Assembly: GCF_000372845.1 (NCBI RefSeq) | Contig: NZ_KB889963.1 | Coordinates: 2,055,923-2,119,922 of the forward strand | DNA: 64,000 nucleotides | Direction of reading: 5' to 3' | Origin: Methylocystis rosea SV97 | GTDB taxonomy: Bacteria > Pseudomonadota > Alphaproteobacteria > Rhizobiales > Beijerinckiaceae | Shown here: in pieces, positions 9,482-19,010 of the stretch | Numbering within the stretch: the stretch's first letter is position 1 | Layout of the letters: each line of letters begins with the position of its first letter | Position numbers and translations under genes: made by a program | Notes under the pieces: generated by a model | What the model was told of the DNA's origin: nothing | The model's input: only the letters and a program-made list of their open reading frames with translations | Databases searched by the model: none

Positions 9482-10519
9482 ATGATCTTCAGGCAACTGT
9501 TCGATAGCGTCTCCAGCACCTACAGCTATCTCCTCGCCGGCCATCGCGGCGGGGAGGCGCTGATCATCGATCCGGTGCTCGACAAGGTTGAACGCTATCT
9601 GCAGCTGATGCGCGAACTCGACGTACGGCTGGTCAAGTCTTTGGACACGCACACCCACGCCGATCACATCACCGGATCGGGCGCGCTGCGCGACCGCACG
9701 CACTGCATCACGGTGATGGGCGAGCGCAGCAACGCTGACGTGGTGTCGATGCGCGTTCGCGAAGGCGAGCGCATCCGCATCCCGGGCGTCGAGCTCGATG
9801 TTCTCTACACGCCTGGTCACACGGACGATTCATACAGCTTTGTGATGACCGACCGGGTGTTCACCGGCGACACGCTGTTGATTCGCGGCACGGGCCGCAC
9901 TGACTTTCAGAACGGCGACGCGCGGGCGCAGTACGAGTCGCTTTTCGGCAAGCTGATGAAGCTTCCCGACTCGACGTTTGTCTATCCGGCGCACGACTAT
10001 AAGGGCGATACGGTCAGCACGATTGGCGAGGAGCGGGCGTTCAATCCGCGCTTGCAGGTGAAATCCGTCGATGAATATGTCGCGCTGATGGAAAGCCTGC
10101 ATCTGCCCAATCCGAAAATGATGGACGTCGCGGTGCCGGCGAACGTTCACATCGGATTGCATCAGGAGGACATCGCGCGGCGGGGCTGGTCGTTGACGCC
10201 GCAAGAAGCGCTCGACGTTCTCGGTCAGCCTTCAACAGCTCTGGTCGATCTGCGCGAGGCGCGCGAGCGCGAAGTTCATGGCGTTATCCCCGGCTCGCTG
10301 CATATGCCCTATGACGAACTCGACGAGAATATTCGGGACGGCGGCCTGCTGCACGAATTGGCGGTCGCCACCGGCAAGCGCATCGTTTTTTATTGCGCTT
10401 TCGGCGAGCGTTCGGCGATGGCGGTCGAGGCCGCGCAGGAAGCGGGACTAACGTCCGCTCGCCATATTCAGGGCGGCCTCGACGCCTGGATCAAGGCCGG
10501 CGGTCCGCTCGTAGTTTAA
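9482..10519 (+). CDS. Persulfide dioxygenase-rhodanese fusion
   Basis: A 345-residue two-domain protein. The N-terminal metallo-beta-lactamase domain (about 1-235) carries HTHADH, the downstream PGHTDDSY and VYPAHDY motifs of ETHE1-like persulfide dioxygenases, which oxidise glutathione persulfide to sulfite. The C-terminal rhodanese domain (about 240-345) has its catalytic Cys305 in FYCAFGERS, which would transfer sulfane sulfur. Fused PDO-rhodanese enzymes are known in bacteria as sulfide-detoxifying proteins. It sits directly behind the peroxiredoxin gene on the same strand. Confidence 0.92.
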   Translation: MIFRQLFDSVSSTYSYLLAGHRGGEALIIDPVLDKVERYLQLMRELDVRLVKSLDTHTHADHITGSGALRDRTHCITVMGERSNADVVSMRVREGERIRIPGVELDVLYTPGHTDDSYSFVMTDRVFTGDTLLIRGTGRTDFQNGDARAQYESLFGKLMKLPDSTFVYPAHDYKGDTVSTIGEERAFNPRLQVKSVDEYVALMESLHLPNPKMMDVAVPANVHIGLHQEDIARRGWSLTPQEALDVLGQPSTALVDLREAREREVHGVIPGSLHMPYDELDENIRDGGLLHELAVATGKRIVFYCAFGERSAMAVEAAQEAGLTSARHIQGGLDAWIKAGGPLVV

Positions 10520-10620
10520 TTCGGACATTAGCTCGATTTTGGCTCGATCGAGTTGACTCCTCGTAAGGAGCTGGAAAGCGCAGCTTGAGACGCCATGTAC
10601 GTTCCTATGGAGGGTGCATT

Positions 10621-10728
10621 ATGAACTCGAAGCTCGTAAGCCGCGCGCTCAAGGCGCTGGAGCATGCCGGCGAGATCGCCGCCGTTCTCTTATTTGGCGC
10701 AATGATTTATTTCGTGCTCACCGCGTGA
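10621..10728 (+). CDS. Small single-pass membrane protein (35 aa)
   Basis: A 35-codon ORF (MNSKLVSRALKALEHAGEI... ending MIYFVLTA) preceded by a strong ribosome binding site, ATGGAGGGTGC, six bases before ATG. It has an amphipathic basic N-terminal helix and one hydrophobic segment (about residues 19-33), suggesting insertion in the inner membrane. It ends eight bases before the stop of the convergent ruvB gene. Function unknown. The coding call relies on the ribosome binding site and the membrane-helix pattern. Confidence 0.55.
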   Translation: MNSKLVSRALKALEHAGEIAAVLLFGAMIYFVLTA

Positions 10729-10735
10729 TCGCCGG

Positions 10736-11791
10736 TTAGTCTTCGCCTTCGCCAAACAATCCGAACTGCGCGGCAGGGCGCGTGGGCTCGGCGAGGCCGA
10801 GGTGACGAAAGGCGTGCGGCGTCAGCAAGCGCCCGCGCGGCGTGCGCTGCAAGAAGCCCTGCTGCAAAAGAAACGGCTCGATAATGTCCTCGATCGCGTC
10901 GCGCGGCTCCGACAGCGCCGCGGCGATCGTCTCGATGCCGACCGGGCCGCCGCCGAAATTGACGGCCACCAGATTGAGATAGCGACGATCCATCACGTCA
11001 AGGCCGATTGAATCGACCTCGAGGAGCGACAGAGCGTGATCGGCGAGTTTGCGGGTGATTGATCCCACGCCATCCACCACGGCGAAGTCGCGCACGCGTC
11101 GCAGAAGGCGGCCGGCGATGCGGGGCGTGCCGCGCGAACGCCGGGCGATTTCCTTCGCGCCCGAGGCGTCGACGCCGATCCCCAGCACGCGCGCGCCGCG
11201 CTTGACGATCAGCTCCAATTCTTCCGCCGTGTAGAAATTTAATCGAACAGGAATGCCGAAGCGGTCACGCAGCGGCGTCGTCAGGAGGCCGGCGCGCGTC
11301 GTCGCGCCGACGAGGGTGAACTTCGCAAGATCGATCTTCACCGAACGCGCCGCCGGACCTTCGCCGATGATCAGGTCGAGCTGGAAATCTTCCATGGCCG
11401 GATAAAGGATTTCCTCCACCGCCGGATTGAGCCGGTGAATTTCGTCGATGAACAGCACGTCGCGCGGCTCGAGGTTGGTGAGCAGCGCCGCGAGGTCGCC
11501 GGCCTTGGCGATGACGGGGCCGGAGGTGGAGCGAAAATTGACGCCAAGCTCGCGCGCGACGATCTGCGCCAGCGTGGTCTTGCCCAGCCCAGGCGGGCCG
11601 ACGAGCAGCACATGATCGAGCGCGTCGCCGCGCGTCTTGGCGGCCTCGATGAAGACCTTGAGATTGGCGCGCGCCGCCTCCTGACCCGTAAAGTCCGAAA
11701 GCGACAGCGGCCGCAGCGACGCGTCGGCGTCGTCGTCGTGCTGCTCGGGGCTTATAAGGCGCGCGGGGGTGGTCAAACGGGCGGCTCCCAT
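10736..11791 (-). CDS. ruvB: Holliday junction branch migration ATPase RuvB
   Basis: A 351-residue AAA+ hexameric motor that drives branch migration with RuvA. Walker A is GPPGLGKT at 65-72 and Walker B is [11 protein letters not shown]. Sensor and arginine-finger segments LVGATTRAG and the winged-helix C-terminus with ending [10 protein letters not shown] are normal. In most relatives ruvB follows ruvA directly. Here a Uma2-family gene on the opposite strand separates them by about 640 bases, so ruvB needs its own promoter. Confidence 0.97.
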   Translation of the reverse strand: MGAARLTTPARLISPEQHDDDADASLRPLSLSDFTGQEAARANLKVFIEAAKTRGDALDHVLLVGPPGLGKTTLAQIVARELGVNFRSTSGPVIAKAGDLAALLTNLEPRDVLFIDEIHRLNPAVEEILYPAMEDFQLDLIIGEGPAARSVKIDLAKFTLVGATTRAGLLTTPLRDRFGIPVRLNFYTAEELELIVKRGARVLGIGVDASGAKEIARRSRGTPRIAGRLLRRVRDFAVVDGVGSITRKLADHALSLLEVDSIGLDVMDRRYLNLVAVNFGGGPVGIETIAAALSEPRDAIEDIIEPFLLQQGFLQRTPRGRLLTPHAFRHLGLAEPTRPAAQFGLFGEGED

Positions 11792-11838
11792 GCGATGGCG
11801 CAGGCGCTATGCTATGATGCGGCAAACGGAGCCGCGCC

Positions 11839-12423
11839 GTGAATCGCCCGTCCTCGCAATATGAGTATATGTCCCTCGACGATTTCGAGGAACTTCTCCC
11901 CGACAAGCCCGCCGATGAGAAGTGGGAGCTGATCGGCGGCCGCGTCGTGCGCATGATGGTCGGCGCACGCTGGGAGCACAAGCGCATCATCCAAAATCTG
12001 ACCGTCGCGCTGATGAACGAGTTTCGGCGGCGCGGGTCGGACTGTCGGCCCTTCAACGAGACGTTCTACCTGAAGCAGCGGCTGCTCGATCTCGCATGCT
12101 TCCCTGATGTTATGGTGCGTTGTGGGCCGCTGTCGCCCGACGCGACCTCGCTCGACGACCCGGTCGTGCTCATCGAAGTCGTGTCGAAAGGCTCCGCCCA
12201 TCGCGACAGATGGGAAAAATGGGGGCTCTATCAGAAGCTTCCGTCGCTGCAGCATTATGTGCTGGTCGAGCGCGACCATCTCGCCGTCGACGTCATCGAC
12301 CGCGTCGAGGGCGGTTTCTTTGAACGTCCGCGACGCGGCGCAATAGAAGAGACCTTGCGCCTCCCGGCGATAAAGTTCGAAACGACGCTCGCTGAAATCT
12401 ATCGCGACGTGATCGCCGCCTGA
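11839..12423 (+). CDS. Uma2-family (DUF820) putative endonuclease
   Basis: A 194-residue protein of the Uma2/DUF820 family, which has a PD-(D/E)XK-like fold. Visible family features are the opening MSLDDFEELLPDKPADEKWELIGG, the acidic position in FPDVMVRCG, the VVLIEVVSKGSAHRDRWEKW block with the E-x-V-S/K core, and the YVLVERDH strand. Nuclease activity is predicted from fold only. It is inserted between ruvA and ruvB on the opposite strand. Uma2 genes are often highly duplicated and mobile in bacteria. Confidence 0.85.
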   Translation: MNRPSSQYEYMSLDDFEELLPDKPADEKWELIGGRVVRMMVGARWEHKRIIQNLTVALMNEFRRRGSDCRPFNETFYLKQRLLDLACFPDVMVRCGPLSPDATSLDDPVVLIEVVSKGSAHRDRWEKWGLYQKLPSLQHYVLVERDHLAVDVIDRVEGGFFERPRRGAIEETLRLPAIKFETTLAEIYRDVIAA

Positions 12424-12431
12424 TCGCGCGT

Positions 12432-13046
12432 TCAGCGCGCGAGTTCGCGCAGGCCCTGGCGAATCAGCGCGCTCGCCTCGGCGGCTTCGCCGAGCTGCTT
12501 AAGGCTCTCGGCCACCGCGGCCGCCGCCTGCGGACGCCCATAGCCGAGATTGACCAGAGCGGAAATCGCGTCGCGCGCGGCCGACGGCGCGCCTTCCGGC
12601 TCCTCGCCCGAGAGCCGCGCCAGGGCGGGGTCGACGGCGCCGAAGGCGGGCGCCTTGTCCTTCAGTTCCGCGACGATGCGCGCGGCGAGCTTCGGGCCGA
12701 CGCCCGGCGCGCGCGAGACGGTCGCCTTGTCCTGCATGGCGATCGCCGAGGCGAGATCGTTCGCCGGAAGGATTGAAAGGATCGCCAGCGCCACTTTGGC
12801 GCCGACGCCCTGCACGGTTTGCAGCAACCGGAACCAGTCGCGCTCAGACTCGGTCGCAAAGCCGAAGAGCCGGATTGAATCTTCGCGCACCTGCGTTTCG
12901 ATGGCGAGCGCAGAGGCTTCGCCGACGCGCGGCAGCTTTTGCAGCGTGCGTGTCGAACAATGCACCACATAGCCGACGCCGTTGACGTCGAGGATGACGA
13001 AATCCTCACCATAGCTGTCGATCAGCCCTTTGAGCTTGCCGATCAT
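12432..13046 (-). CDS. ruvA: Holliday junction DNA helicase subunit RuvA
   Basis: A 204-residue RuvA ([26 protein letters not shown]), the tetramer that binds Holliday junctions and loads RuvB. The two helix-hairpin-helix motifs ([14 protein letters not shown] and [14 protein letters not shown]) and the C-terminal domain III ([16 protein letters not shown]) that contacts RuvB are present. It begins within the end of ruvC (4-base overlap), so ruvC-ruvA form one transcription unit read leftward. A Uma2-family gene lies between it and ruvB. Confidence 0.96.
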   Translation of the reverse strand: MIGKLKGLIDSYGEDFVILDVNGVGYVVHCSTRTLQKLPRVGEASALAIETQVREDSIRLFGFATESERDWFRLLQTVQGVGAKVALAILSILPANDLASAIAMQDKATVSRAPGVGPKLAARIVAELKDKAPAFGAVDPALARLSGEEPEGAPSAARDAISALVNLGYGRPQAAAAVAESLKQLGEAAEASALIRQGLRELAR

Positions 13047-13546
13047 GCCGAAATCCGCAGTCTCGCGCCGCGATGCTGGGCGTGGCAGATCGCCACCGCC
13101 AAAGCGTCGGCGGCGTCGGCGCTCGTCGCTCCGCTCGCCGGCAGCAACACCCGCACCATCATCTGCACTTGCGTCTTGTCGGCGTGGCCGGCGCCGACGA
13201 CGGTCTTCTTGACGAGATTGGCGGCGTATTCCGCGATGACGAGGCCGGCGAGCGCTGGCGCGGTGAGCGCCACGCCGCGCGCCTGTCCGAGCTTCAGGGC
13301 CGACTGCGGATCGCGATTGACGAAAGTCTCCTCGATCGCCGCTTCATGTGGCGCATGATCGGTGATGACGCCCATCAGACCCAAATGCAGCTGCGATAGC
13401 CGCTCGCCCATGTTGAGGCTTGCGTCGGAGCGCACGCGCCCGCAGGCGATGAAGGAGAGCCGCGAGCCCTGCGCCTCGATGACGCCCCAGCCGGTGTTGC
13501 GCAGGCCGGGATCGATGCCGAGGATGCGAATCGGGGCAGGGGTCAT
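13043..13546 (-). CDS. ruvC: Crossover junction endodeoxyribonuclease RuvC
   Basis: A 167-residue RNase H-fold resolvase that cuts Holliday junctions symmetrically. Catalytic acidic residues are visible: Asp in [15 protein letters not shown], Glu in AAIEETFVN, and the Asp pair near the end in [15 protein letters not shown]. It is the first gene of the ruvC-ruvA unit. A second, shorter RuvC-like resolvase is encoded by the prophage at 52214, so this is the chromosomal copy. Confidence 0.96.
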   Translation of the reverse strand: MTPAPIRILGIDPGLRNTGWGVIEAQGSRLSFIACGRVRSDASLNMGERLSQLHLGLMGVITDHAPHEAAIEETFVNRDPQSALKLGQARGVALTAPALAGLVIAEYAANLVKKTVVGAGHADKTQVQMMVRVLLPASGATSADAADALAVAICHAQHRGARLRISA

Positions 13547-13618
13547 GCTGCAAGCGTAGGCGGAAAGCGGCGCTGGGGCGAGACTCTTGCGGCGTCTCTT
13601 GCGGCGTCTCGGGACGCC

Positions 13619-14869
13619 TCAGGGCGGTCGCGTCTCCGGCCGCTCGCGCGTTTTGCCATCCAGCAGACAGCTGACCGTTACGTCGCCCATGACGTTGATG
13701 GCTGTCCGGCAGCGGTCCAACAGCCAGTCGACGGTAAAAAGCATGGCGATGTAGTCGGTGGGCAGCGCCACCGCCTTGAAGACCATCGTCATCGTCACCA
13801 AACCCGCTTCCGGAATGCCGGCTGCGCCAACGGATGCGACGACCGACGTCACCACGACGATGAACTGCTGGCTGAGCGTCAAATGCATGCCGAGCAATTG
13901 CGCGACAAACAACGCCGACATGGCTTCATAGAGCGCCGTGCCGTCATTATTGAAATTCGCGCCCACGAGCGCGCCCATGCTGGCGGATTCTTCGCGCAGC
14001 CCGACATTTTCGCGCAGGCGCGCATAGGTCACTGGCATCGTGGCGGTGGAGCTGCCGGTCGAAAACGCCATCACCAAAGCGTCGCGCACGCCCCGCAGCA
14101 GTTCGAGTGGACGCACCCAGGAACCTAGACGCACGCGAATGAGGTAGTAGCCGGCTTGCAATGTCAGCGCCGCGAGCACGGCGACGACGAAGCCCCCCAA
14201 GGCGAGGAAATCGCCAAAGCCCTTCACGCCGACGATGCTGGCGACGATGCCGAAAACGGCCAGCGGCACCAGGTCGATGATCCAGTGCAGTATCGTTATC
14301 AGGCTGGTCAGCGCCACGTGAACGAGGTCTTCGACGGTGCGCACCTCATGATGCCGCAGGCTTCTCAGGGCGACGCCGAGCGCCACCGCAATGAAGATGA
14401 CGCCCATCACCGTGCCATTGTCCGAAAATGGTCCGCCGATGCTTTTGGGCACGCTGTCCAGGAATTGCGTGAGGGGATCGGCGCCGGCTGTGGCCTTGGC
14501 GGGCGCATGCGCCGGCGCGGGGCTCCACCATGAACCGGGCTGAAGGACATTAGCGACGAGGAGGCCGATGCCGATCGCCACCAGCGTGTTCGTCAACAGC
14601 AGCGTCACCAGCCGGAGCGCCTGCCGTCCGCCAAGATCCGCGCGCATTAGCGCCTGCATGATCGCCAGCAGAATCAGCGGAGGGGCAAGCGCCCCCAGGA
14701 GCCGCAGGACGAGCTTGGCCGGCGTCTCGAGCGCCGCCGCCTGGTCGCCAAGCGTGACGCCGACGACAAGCCCCAGCGCTACGGCCCCTAAAATGCGCAG
14801 ATAGAGGGGCGTCGCGCGCCACCAGCCGAGGACGCCCAGGCCGTCGGTCGTTCGTTCTTGTGAGATCAA
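13619..14869 (-). CDS. Dicarboxylate/amino acid:cation symporter (DAACS family)
   Basis: A polytopic transporter of about 416 residues. Family signatures are the reentrant-loop serine motif FSTGSSTATMPVTY and the unwound helix motif GANFNNDGTALYEAM, followed by AGIPEAGLVTMTMV and the DWLLDRCRTAINVMGD sodium/substrate site. It would take up glutamate or C4-dicarboxylates with Na+ or H+. The frame is open further upstream to 15184, but that part overlaps the NifU-like gene and is Arg-rich nonsense. I chose TTG at 14869 (Leu-Ile-Ser-Gln), which leaves an 80-base gap after the NifU-like gene. Confidence 0.88.
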   Translation of the reverse strand: MISQERTTDGLGVLGWWRATPLYLRILGAVALGLVVGVTLGDQAAALETPAKLVLRLLGALAPPLILLAIMQALMRADLGGRQALRLVTLLLTNTLVAIGIGLLVANVLQPGSWWSPAPAHAPAKATAGADPLTQFLDSVPKSIGGPFSDNGTVMGVIFIAVALGVALRSLRHHEVRTVEDLVHVALTSLITILHWIIDLVPLAVFGIVASIVGVKGFGDFLALGGFVVAVLAALTLQAGYYLIRVRLGSWVRPLELLRGVRDALVMAFSTGSSTATMPVTYARLRENVGLREESASMGALVGANFNNDGTALYEAMSALFVAQLLGMHLTLSQQFIVVVTSVVASVGAAGIPEAGLVTMTMVFKAVALPTDYIAMLFTVDWLLDRCRTAINVMGDVTVSCLLDGKTRERPETRPP

Positions 14870-14948
14870 ATGAGTGCGGCCCTTGTCCTGGCTATAGAGC
14901 CTGTCGAGGCGGCAGGATGAGAGCTTGTCCGCCCTCTTTGGCTTGCGA

Positions 14949-15374
14949 TCAAGCCTCCGCCTTCGCCACGGCGTCCGCCACGGCGTCAAACGCCAGCATC
15001 GTCGAGCCGTGGCGGGCCTTATAGTCGCGCACCGGCTCCAGCACCGCGAGGTCGGCCCATTTGCCGGTCGGTGGCGGACCGTTCTCCTTGAGCATTCTCC
15101 GCAGCGCCTCGCGCGCCTCGCGCAGCTCCTGCGGCGTGGAGCCGACCACGTTGCGCGCCATGATCGAGGCCGACGCCTGGCCAAGCGCGCAGGCCTTCAG
15201 CTCATGCGCGTAGTCGGCCACTTTCCCGTCTTCCAGCCTCAGATCGACGGTGATCGTCGAGCCGCAGAGTTTGGAATAGGCCGAGGCGGTCGCGTCTGGG
15301 CGCGGCAGCCGGCCGATGCGCGGAATGTTTCCGGCAAGTTCCAGAATGCGTTGATTGTAAATGTTGTCGAGCAT
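14949..15374 (-). CDS. NifU-like iron-sulfur scaffold protein lacking the third cysteine
   Basis: An IscU/NifU N-terminal domain protein of about 141 residues (from MLDNIYNQRILELAGNIPRIG). A TTG 18 bases upstream with a better-spaced AAGG is the alternative start (15392). The first two scaffold cysteines are present in YSKLCGSTITVDL and KACALGQASASIM. The third cysteine, normally in an R-x-x-C-A-x-L segment near the C-terminus, is replaced: the matching place reads YKARHGSTMLAF. It may therefore be a modified scaffold or a regulator rather than a standard cluster builder. It is followed on the same strand by the symporter. Confidence 0.85.
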   Translation of the reverse strand: MLDNIYNQRILELAGNIPRIGRLPRPDATASAYSKLCGSTITVDLRLEDGKVADYAHELKACALGQASASIMARNVVGSTPQELREAREALRRMLKENGPPPTGKWADLAVLEPVRDYKARHGSTMLAFDAVADAVAKAEA

Positions 15375-15620
15375 CGCCGCCGCGCGTTTCAAGCCAAGGC
15401 CTTACCATCGCCTCGGTAAATCTCTATATAGGATTTTGCGCGCCCTCGCGAAAGCGGCGGGTCGCGCCGGGGCTTCAACCGCCCTCGTCAGTCTCGAATT
15501 CTCGCGTGATCTCGAACCATCTGGAGAGGGCGACGATTTGAGGGACCGCTTCGCTCGCGCGAGGCATTCGCTGCCGTTGCGCCTTTTAGAGGCGCGCGCT
15601 GAAGCATATGGAGGCGCCAC

Positions 15621-16250
15621 ATGGATGACGTGGTTAAGACCTGTCCCTTTTCTTCGCTCGAGACGGTTAAAACCGTCGAACGCCCCTCCCGTGATGAAGC
15701 CGAAGCCGCCGTACGCACCCTGTTGCGCTGGGCGGGAGACAATCCGGACCGCGAGGGGCTGCAAGACACCCCGCGTCGCGTCGTCAAAGCCTATGAAGAG
15801 TTCTTCAGCGGCTATCGGGAGAGCGCCGACGAGGTCCTGTCGAAAGTCTTCGAGGAGGTCGAAGGCTACGACGATCTCGTGCTCGTTCGCGACATTCCCT
15901 TCACCTCGCATTGCGAGCACCACGTCGTGCCGTTCGTTGGCAAGACGCACATCGCCTATTATCCGGCGGGCGGGGTGGTCGGCCTATCGAAGCTTGCCCG
16001 GCTTGTCGAGATTTTTGCCCGCCGCCTCCAGACTCAGGAGGCGATGACGGCGCAGATCGCGGCGGCGATCGACGAAGCGCTCGCGCCGCGCGGGGTCGCC
16101 GTGATGGTCGAGGCGGAACATATGTGCATGTCGATGCGCGGCGTGATGAAGCAGGGATCGTCCACGGTCACCATGCAGTTTTCTGGCGTGTTCCGCGAGG
16201 ATCCGGCTGAGCAGGCGCATTTCTACACGCTGCTGCGCGGAGCGCGCTGA
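15621..16250 (+). CDS. folE: GTP cyclohydrolase I
   Basis: A 209-residue type I GTP cyclohydrolase, the first enzyme of tetrahydrofolate (and of C1 carrier) synthesis, relevant in a methylotroph. Zinc ligands are visible in [11 protein letters not shown] and [10 protein letters not shown], and the active-site stretch [23 protein letters not shown] is canonical. A ribosome binding site (ATGGAGGCGCC) precedes ATG 15621. Its stop overlaps the start of hisI (TGATG), implying translational coupling between folate and histidine pathway enzymes. Confidence 0.96.
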   Translation: MDDVVKTCPFSSLETVKTVERPSRDEAEAAVRTLLRWAGDNPDREGLQDTPRRVVKAYEEFFSGYRESADEVLSKVFEEVEGYDDLVLVRDIPFTSHCEHHVVPFVGKTHIAYYPAGGVVGLSKLARLVEIFARRLQTQEAMTAQIAAAIDEALAPRGVAVMVEAEHMCMSMRGVMKQGSSTVTMQFSGVFREDPAEQAHFYTLLRGAR

Positions 16251-16639
16251 TGTCGCAGGCTTCGAAAGAGGTGGAGGAGGGGAGCGTTTTCGCGCCGAAA
16301 TTCGACGCGAACGGCCTCATCGTCTGCGTCACCACCGAGGCGGCGACGCATGAAGTGCTGATGGTCGCCTATATGAACGAACTCGCGCTCGAGAAGACGA
16401 TCGAGACGGGTCTCGCTCATTATTGGTCGCGGTCGCGGCGCTCGCTCTGGCGCAAAGGCGAGACGTCGGGTCAGACGCAAAAAGTGCTGTCGCTGCGCGT
16501 CGACTGCGATCAGGACGCCGTGCTGCTCGAGGTTGAAGTGGGCGGCGACGGCAAGGCCTGCCATACGGGGAGAAAGTCCTGCTTTTATCGGGCGCTCGGC
16601 GATGACGGCGCACTGGTTTTCTCCGCCGATGGCGCGTAG
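16250..16639 (+). CDS. hisI: Phosphoribosyl-AMP cyclohydrolase
   Basis: A 129-residue HisI, catalysing ring opening of PR-AMP in histidine synthesis. Metal-binding residues are in [15 protein letters not shown] and the C-terminal [12 protein letters not shown]. The [17 protein letters not shown] signature is present. It is the stand-alone cyclohydrolase, without the HisE domain, as usual for Alphaproteobacteria. It overlaps folE by one base in a TGATG junction. The following 170 bases before the patatin gene show no gene. Confidence 0.96.
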   Translation: MSQASKEVEEGSVFAPKFDANGLIVCVTTEAATHEVLMVAYMNELALEKTIETGLAHYWSRSRRSLWRKGETSGQTQKVLSLRVDCDQDAVLLEVEVGGDGKACHTGRKSCFYRALGDDGALVFSADGA

Positions 16640-16813
16640 GCGCTCGTTTTTTTGGCGGAAAGTTAACCTGAAGCACACCTTCCGAAGCGCAGGCTGGTCT
16701 CCAAATATATCTTGTGCCGCTTACCATGACGGAGACAGCGGCGCGGGAAGGCCCGTATGTTATCGCTACGCTCACGCAACCCTCAACTTGTCGATGCCGA
16801 GGCGGCTGGCGCG

Positions 16814-17812
16814 ATGACGGACGAACCACAAGCTCCTCCGACGACCCTCGTACGCAAGGCCGATACCGAGGCCAAACGGCAAAGGCGCGGTCAGCCGACG
16901 ATCGGGCTGGCGCTCGGCGCGGGCGCGGCGCGCGGCTGGTCGCACATCGGCGTGCTGCGCGAACTCGCCGCCAATGACATCAAGCCCGATGTGATCGCGG
17001 GCACATCGATCGGCGCCGTCGTCGCCGGATGCTATGCCGCCGGCAAGCTTGATCAGATCGAAGCCTTTGCCCGCACCCTGACCAAGCGGCGCGTCTTCAC
17101 GCTGATGGATCTCTCATTTTCCGGCGCGAGCCTCATCACCGGGGAACGGTTGCGGTCCGCCTTGGAAAAGGAACTCGAAGGCCTGGAGATCGAGGACCTG
17201 GCCATACCTTTCGCCGCGGTCGCGACTCAGGTTGGGACGGGCCATGAGGTGTGGCTGCAGCATGGCTCCGTGTCGCTCGCCATCCGCGCGTCTTATGCGT
17301 TGCCGGGCGTTTTCGAGCCGGTGCGCATTGGCGATCGCTGGCTCTTTGATGGCGCGCTGGTCAATCCCGTGCCGGTCACAGTATGCCGCGCGCTCGGCGC
17401 GGAATATGTGATCGCGGTGAACGTCACCGCCGACACGATGTATCGCGCGCGCGTCATCCGCGACGATCCCGGCGCGCTGCATCGCGCCGCAGAGGCCGGT
17501 CCGTTCGGACAGAAAGCCGACGCCTCCTTCGTCGATCGATTCCTGCCCCGCTATTTCGATCGTCAGCCGGGCGATGCGCCGAACGTCGCCACCGCGATGA
17601 TCGACGCATTCAACATCATCCAGGATCGCATCCTGCGTTCGCGGTTGGCCGGCGACCCGCCAGACGCCACGATCACGGCGCGACTGGAGGAGGTCGGCAT
17701 GTTCGACTTTCACAAGGCGGAGCAGCTGATCCATGTGGGGCGCGAGGCGACGAAGCGCGCGCTGCCGAACATCTTCGCCCACATCCCGCTGTCGGCCCCG
17801 CCTGATCCTTAG
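16814..17812 (+). CDS. Patatin-like phospholipase (RssA-like)
   Basis: A patatin-family acyl hydrolase of about 332 residues from ATG 16814 (MTDEPQAPPTT); an in-frame ATG at 16757 would add 19 residues. It has the oxyanion loop GLALGAGAARGWSHIGVL, the nucleophile elbow GTSIG, and the catalytic Asp in LFDGALVNPVP. No signal peptide is apparent, so it is likely cytosolic or peripheral at the inner membrane, as for RssA/NTE-like esterases. Substrate unknown. It converges with the CBS-domain gene, ending 8 bases away. Confidence 0.9.
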   Translation: MTDEPQAPPTTLVRKADTEAKRQRRGQPTIGLALGAGAARGWSHIGVLRELAANDIKPDVIAGTSIGAVVAGCYAAGKLDQIEAFARTLTKRRVFTLMDLSFSGASLITGERLRSALEKELEGLEIEDLAIPFAAVATQVGTGHEVWLQHGSVSLAIRASYALPGVFEPVRIGDRWLFDGALVNPVPVTVCRALGAEYVIAVNVTADTMYRARVIRDDPGALHRAAEAGPFGQKADASFVDRFLPRYFDRQPGDAPNVATAMIDAFNIIQDRILRSRLAGDPPDATITARLEEVGMFDFHKAEQLIHVGREATKRALPNIFAHIPLSAPPDP

Positions 17813-17820
17813 GCTTGTCC

Positions 17821-18252
17821 TTAGGCTTGCGCGATGTATTCGCGCATCGATCGGTGCTCTTCCTCGATGACGCGAATGCGGTATTTGACCACGTCGCCGA
17901 TCGACACGAGGCCCACGAGGCGCGTTTCCCGGATCACGGGGATATGCCGGCGCCGTTCGATGGTCATCACCCGCATCGTGTTCTCGACGGCGTCATCTTC
18001 TCTCGCCGGCTGGGGGCTAGGCTGCATATACGCAGATATGCGCTGCGTCAGCGCCTCTGGCCCGTCCAGCGCCACCGCCGAAACAATGTCGCGCTCGGCG
18101 ATCAGTCCGGCCAGTCGGCCGCTGTCGTCCAGAATGACAAGCGCACCGATTCGATAGCGCATCATAAGCTGGGCCGCCTCGTGCAGCGTCGTGTCGGCGC
18201 TCGCAGTCACCACCTCTCGTCCTTTCTCTGCGAGTATGTTCGAGATCGTCAT
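17821..18252 (-). CDS. CBS-domain protein
   Basis: A 143-residue protein consisting of a tandem CBS pair: residues about 12-65 (VVTASADTTLHEAAQLMMRYRIGALVILDD in pieces) and about 80-135 (AVENTMRVMTIERRRHIPVI ... LVGLVSIGDVVKYR). Such stand-alone Bateman modules bind adenosine nucleotides and act as energy sensors on partner proteins. I placed the start at ATG 18252 (MTISNILAEKGREVV), after GAGGG, because the upstream open frame is low-complexity. The partner is not evident; a rhomboid gene lies 50 bases upstream on the same strand. Confidence 0.9.
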   Translation of the reverse strand: MTISNILAEKGREVVTASADTTLHEAAQLMMRYRIGALVILDDSGRLAGLIAERDIVSAVALDGPEALTQRISAYMQPSPQPAREDDAVENTMRVMTIERRRHIPVIRETRLVGLVSIGDVVKYRIRVIEEEHRSMREYIAQA

Positions 18253-18302
18253 CTGGCCCTCCTTTTCGCTCTCGACCGGCCTCCCGTGCCAGCCGAAGGG
18301 CG

Positions 18303-19010
18303 TTACTGCGAACTCAGGGCATGCCGACCCGCGCGATCGAAGAAGCTGAAAAAGAGCAGGCCGAACAAAAACCCTCCGACGTGCGCTTCCCAAGCGATAG
18401 CGTTCGATACGCCGACCGCCTGCGGAAAGACGCCAAGAAGCACGTTCACCGCCAGCCATGCGAGAAGGAAAAACATCGCCTGTCGGTTCAAATGCAGTTG
18501 CGACAGCGAAGTGGAATGCGATTCCTCGTCGTATGGCGTCCCGGGACTGAGCCGCTTGTCCGCCAGCCGCGCTCCTGGCGTAAATGCGAAACGCACAATT
18601 GCCCCCATTGTTCCTGAGATTGCGCCTGATGCGCCCACGACAGGGGCGATTTCGTAAGGGTGCAGCGCAAGAAACAACAACGCGCCTGCGAAGGCGCACG
18701 CGGCGAGAAAGAAGAGGTAGCGCGCCGAACCGAATCGACGTTCGACCGGCGTGCCGAATGCTGCAAGCGCTAACGCATTCACGATGAGATGCGTCCAATC
18801 GCCGTGCAAGAAAAAATAGGTCAGCATGGTGGCGTATTCGGCGCCGCCTTCAAGCGTCACGCGCGCGGGGATGAAAGCGAACGTCGTGAGCAGCCAGTTT
18901 GAGAATTCCAAAGGACCGTAAGCGATGACGAGCTGCGTCGCCGCCAGCGCGCCGATCAGCGCCTTTGTCACTATCGGGAGATTGAAGATTTGCTCTCGCC
19001 TGGCGTGCAC
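18303..19010 (-). CDS. Rhomboid-family intramembrane serine protease
   Basis: A 235-residue polytopic protein. The catalytic serine is Ser128 in VVGASGAISG and the catalytic histidine lies in WEAHVGGFLFG of the last helix. The HxxxN of helix 2 is present at His74-Asn78 (THLIVNA). It has six predicted membrane segments and a cytosolic loop with a KRLSPGTPYDEE-like charged insert. Rhomboids cleave single-pass membrane proteins in or near the bilayer. The substrate is unknown. Confidence 0.92.
   Translation of the reverse strand: MHARREQIFNLPIVTKALIGALAATQLVIAYGPLEFSNWLLTTFAFIPARVTLEGGAEYATMLTYFFLHGDWTHLIVNALALAAFGTPVERRFGSARYLFFLAACAFAGALLFLALHPYEIAPVVGASGAISGTMGAIVRFAFTPGARLADKRLSPGTPYDEESHSTSLSQLHLNRQAMFFLLAWLAVNVLLGVFPQAVGVSNAIAWEAHVGGFLFGLLFFSFFDRAGRHALSSQ

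Noticed and set aside
14870-15184. N-terminal extension of the symporter frame
   Set aside because: Overlaps the NifU-like gene in another frame and is Arg/Trp-rich; a TTG start at 14869 gives a normal DAACS N-terminus.
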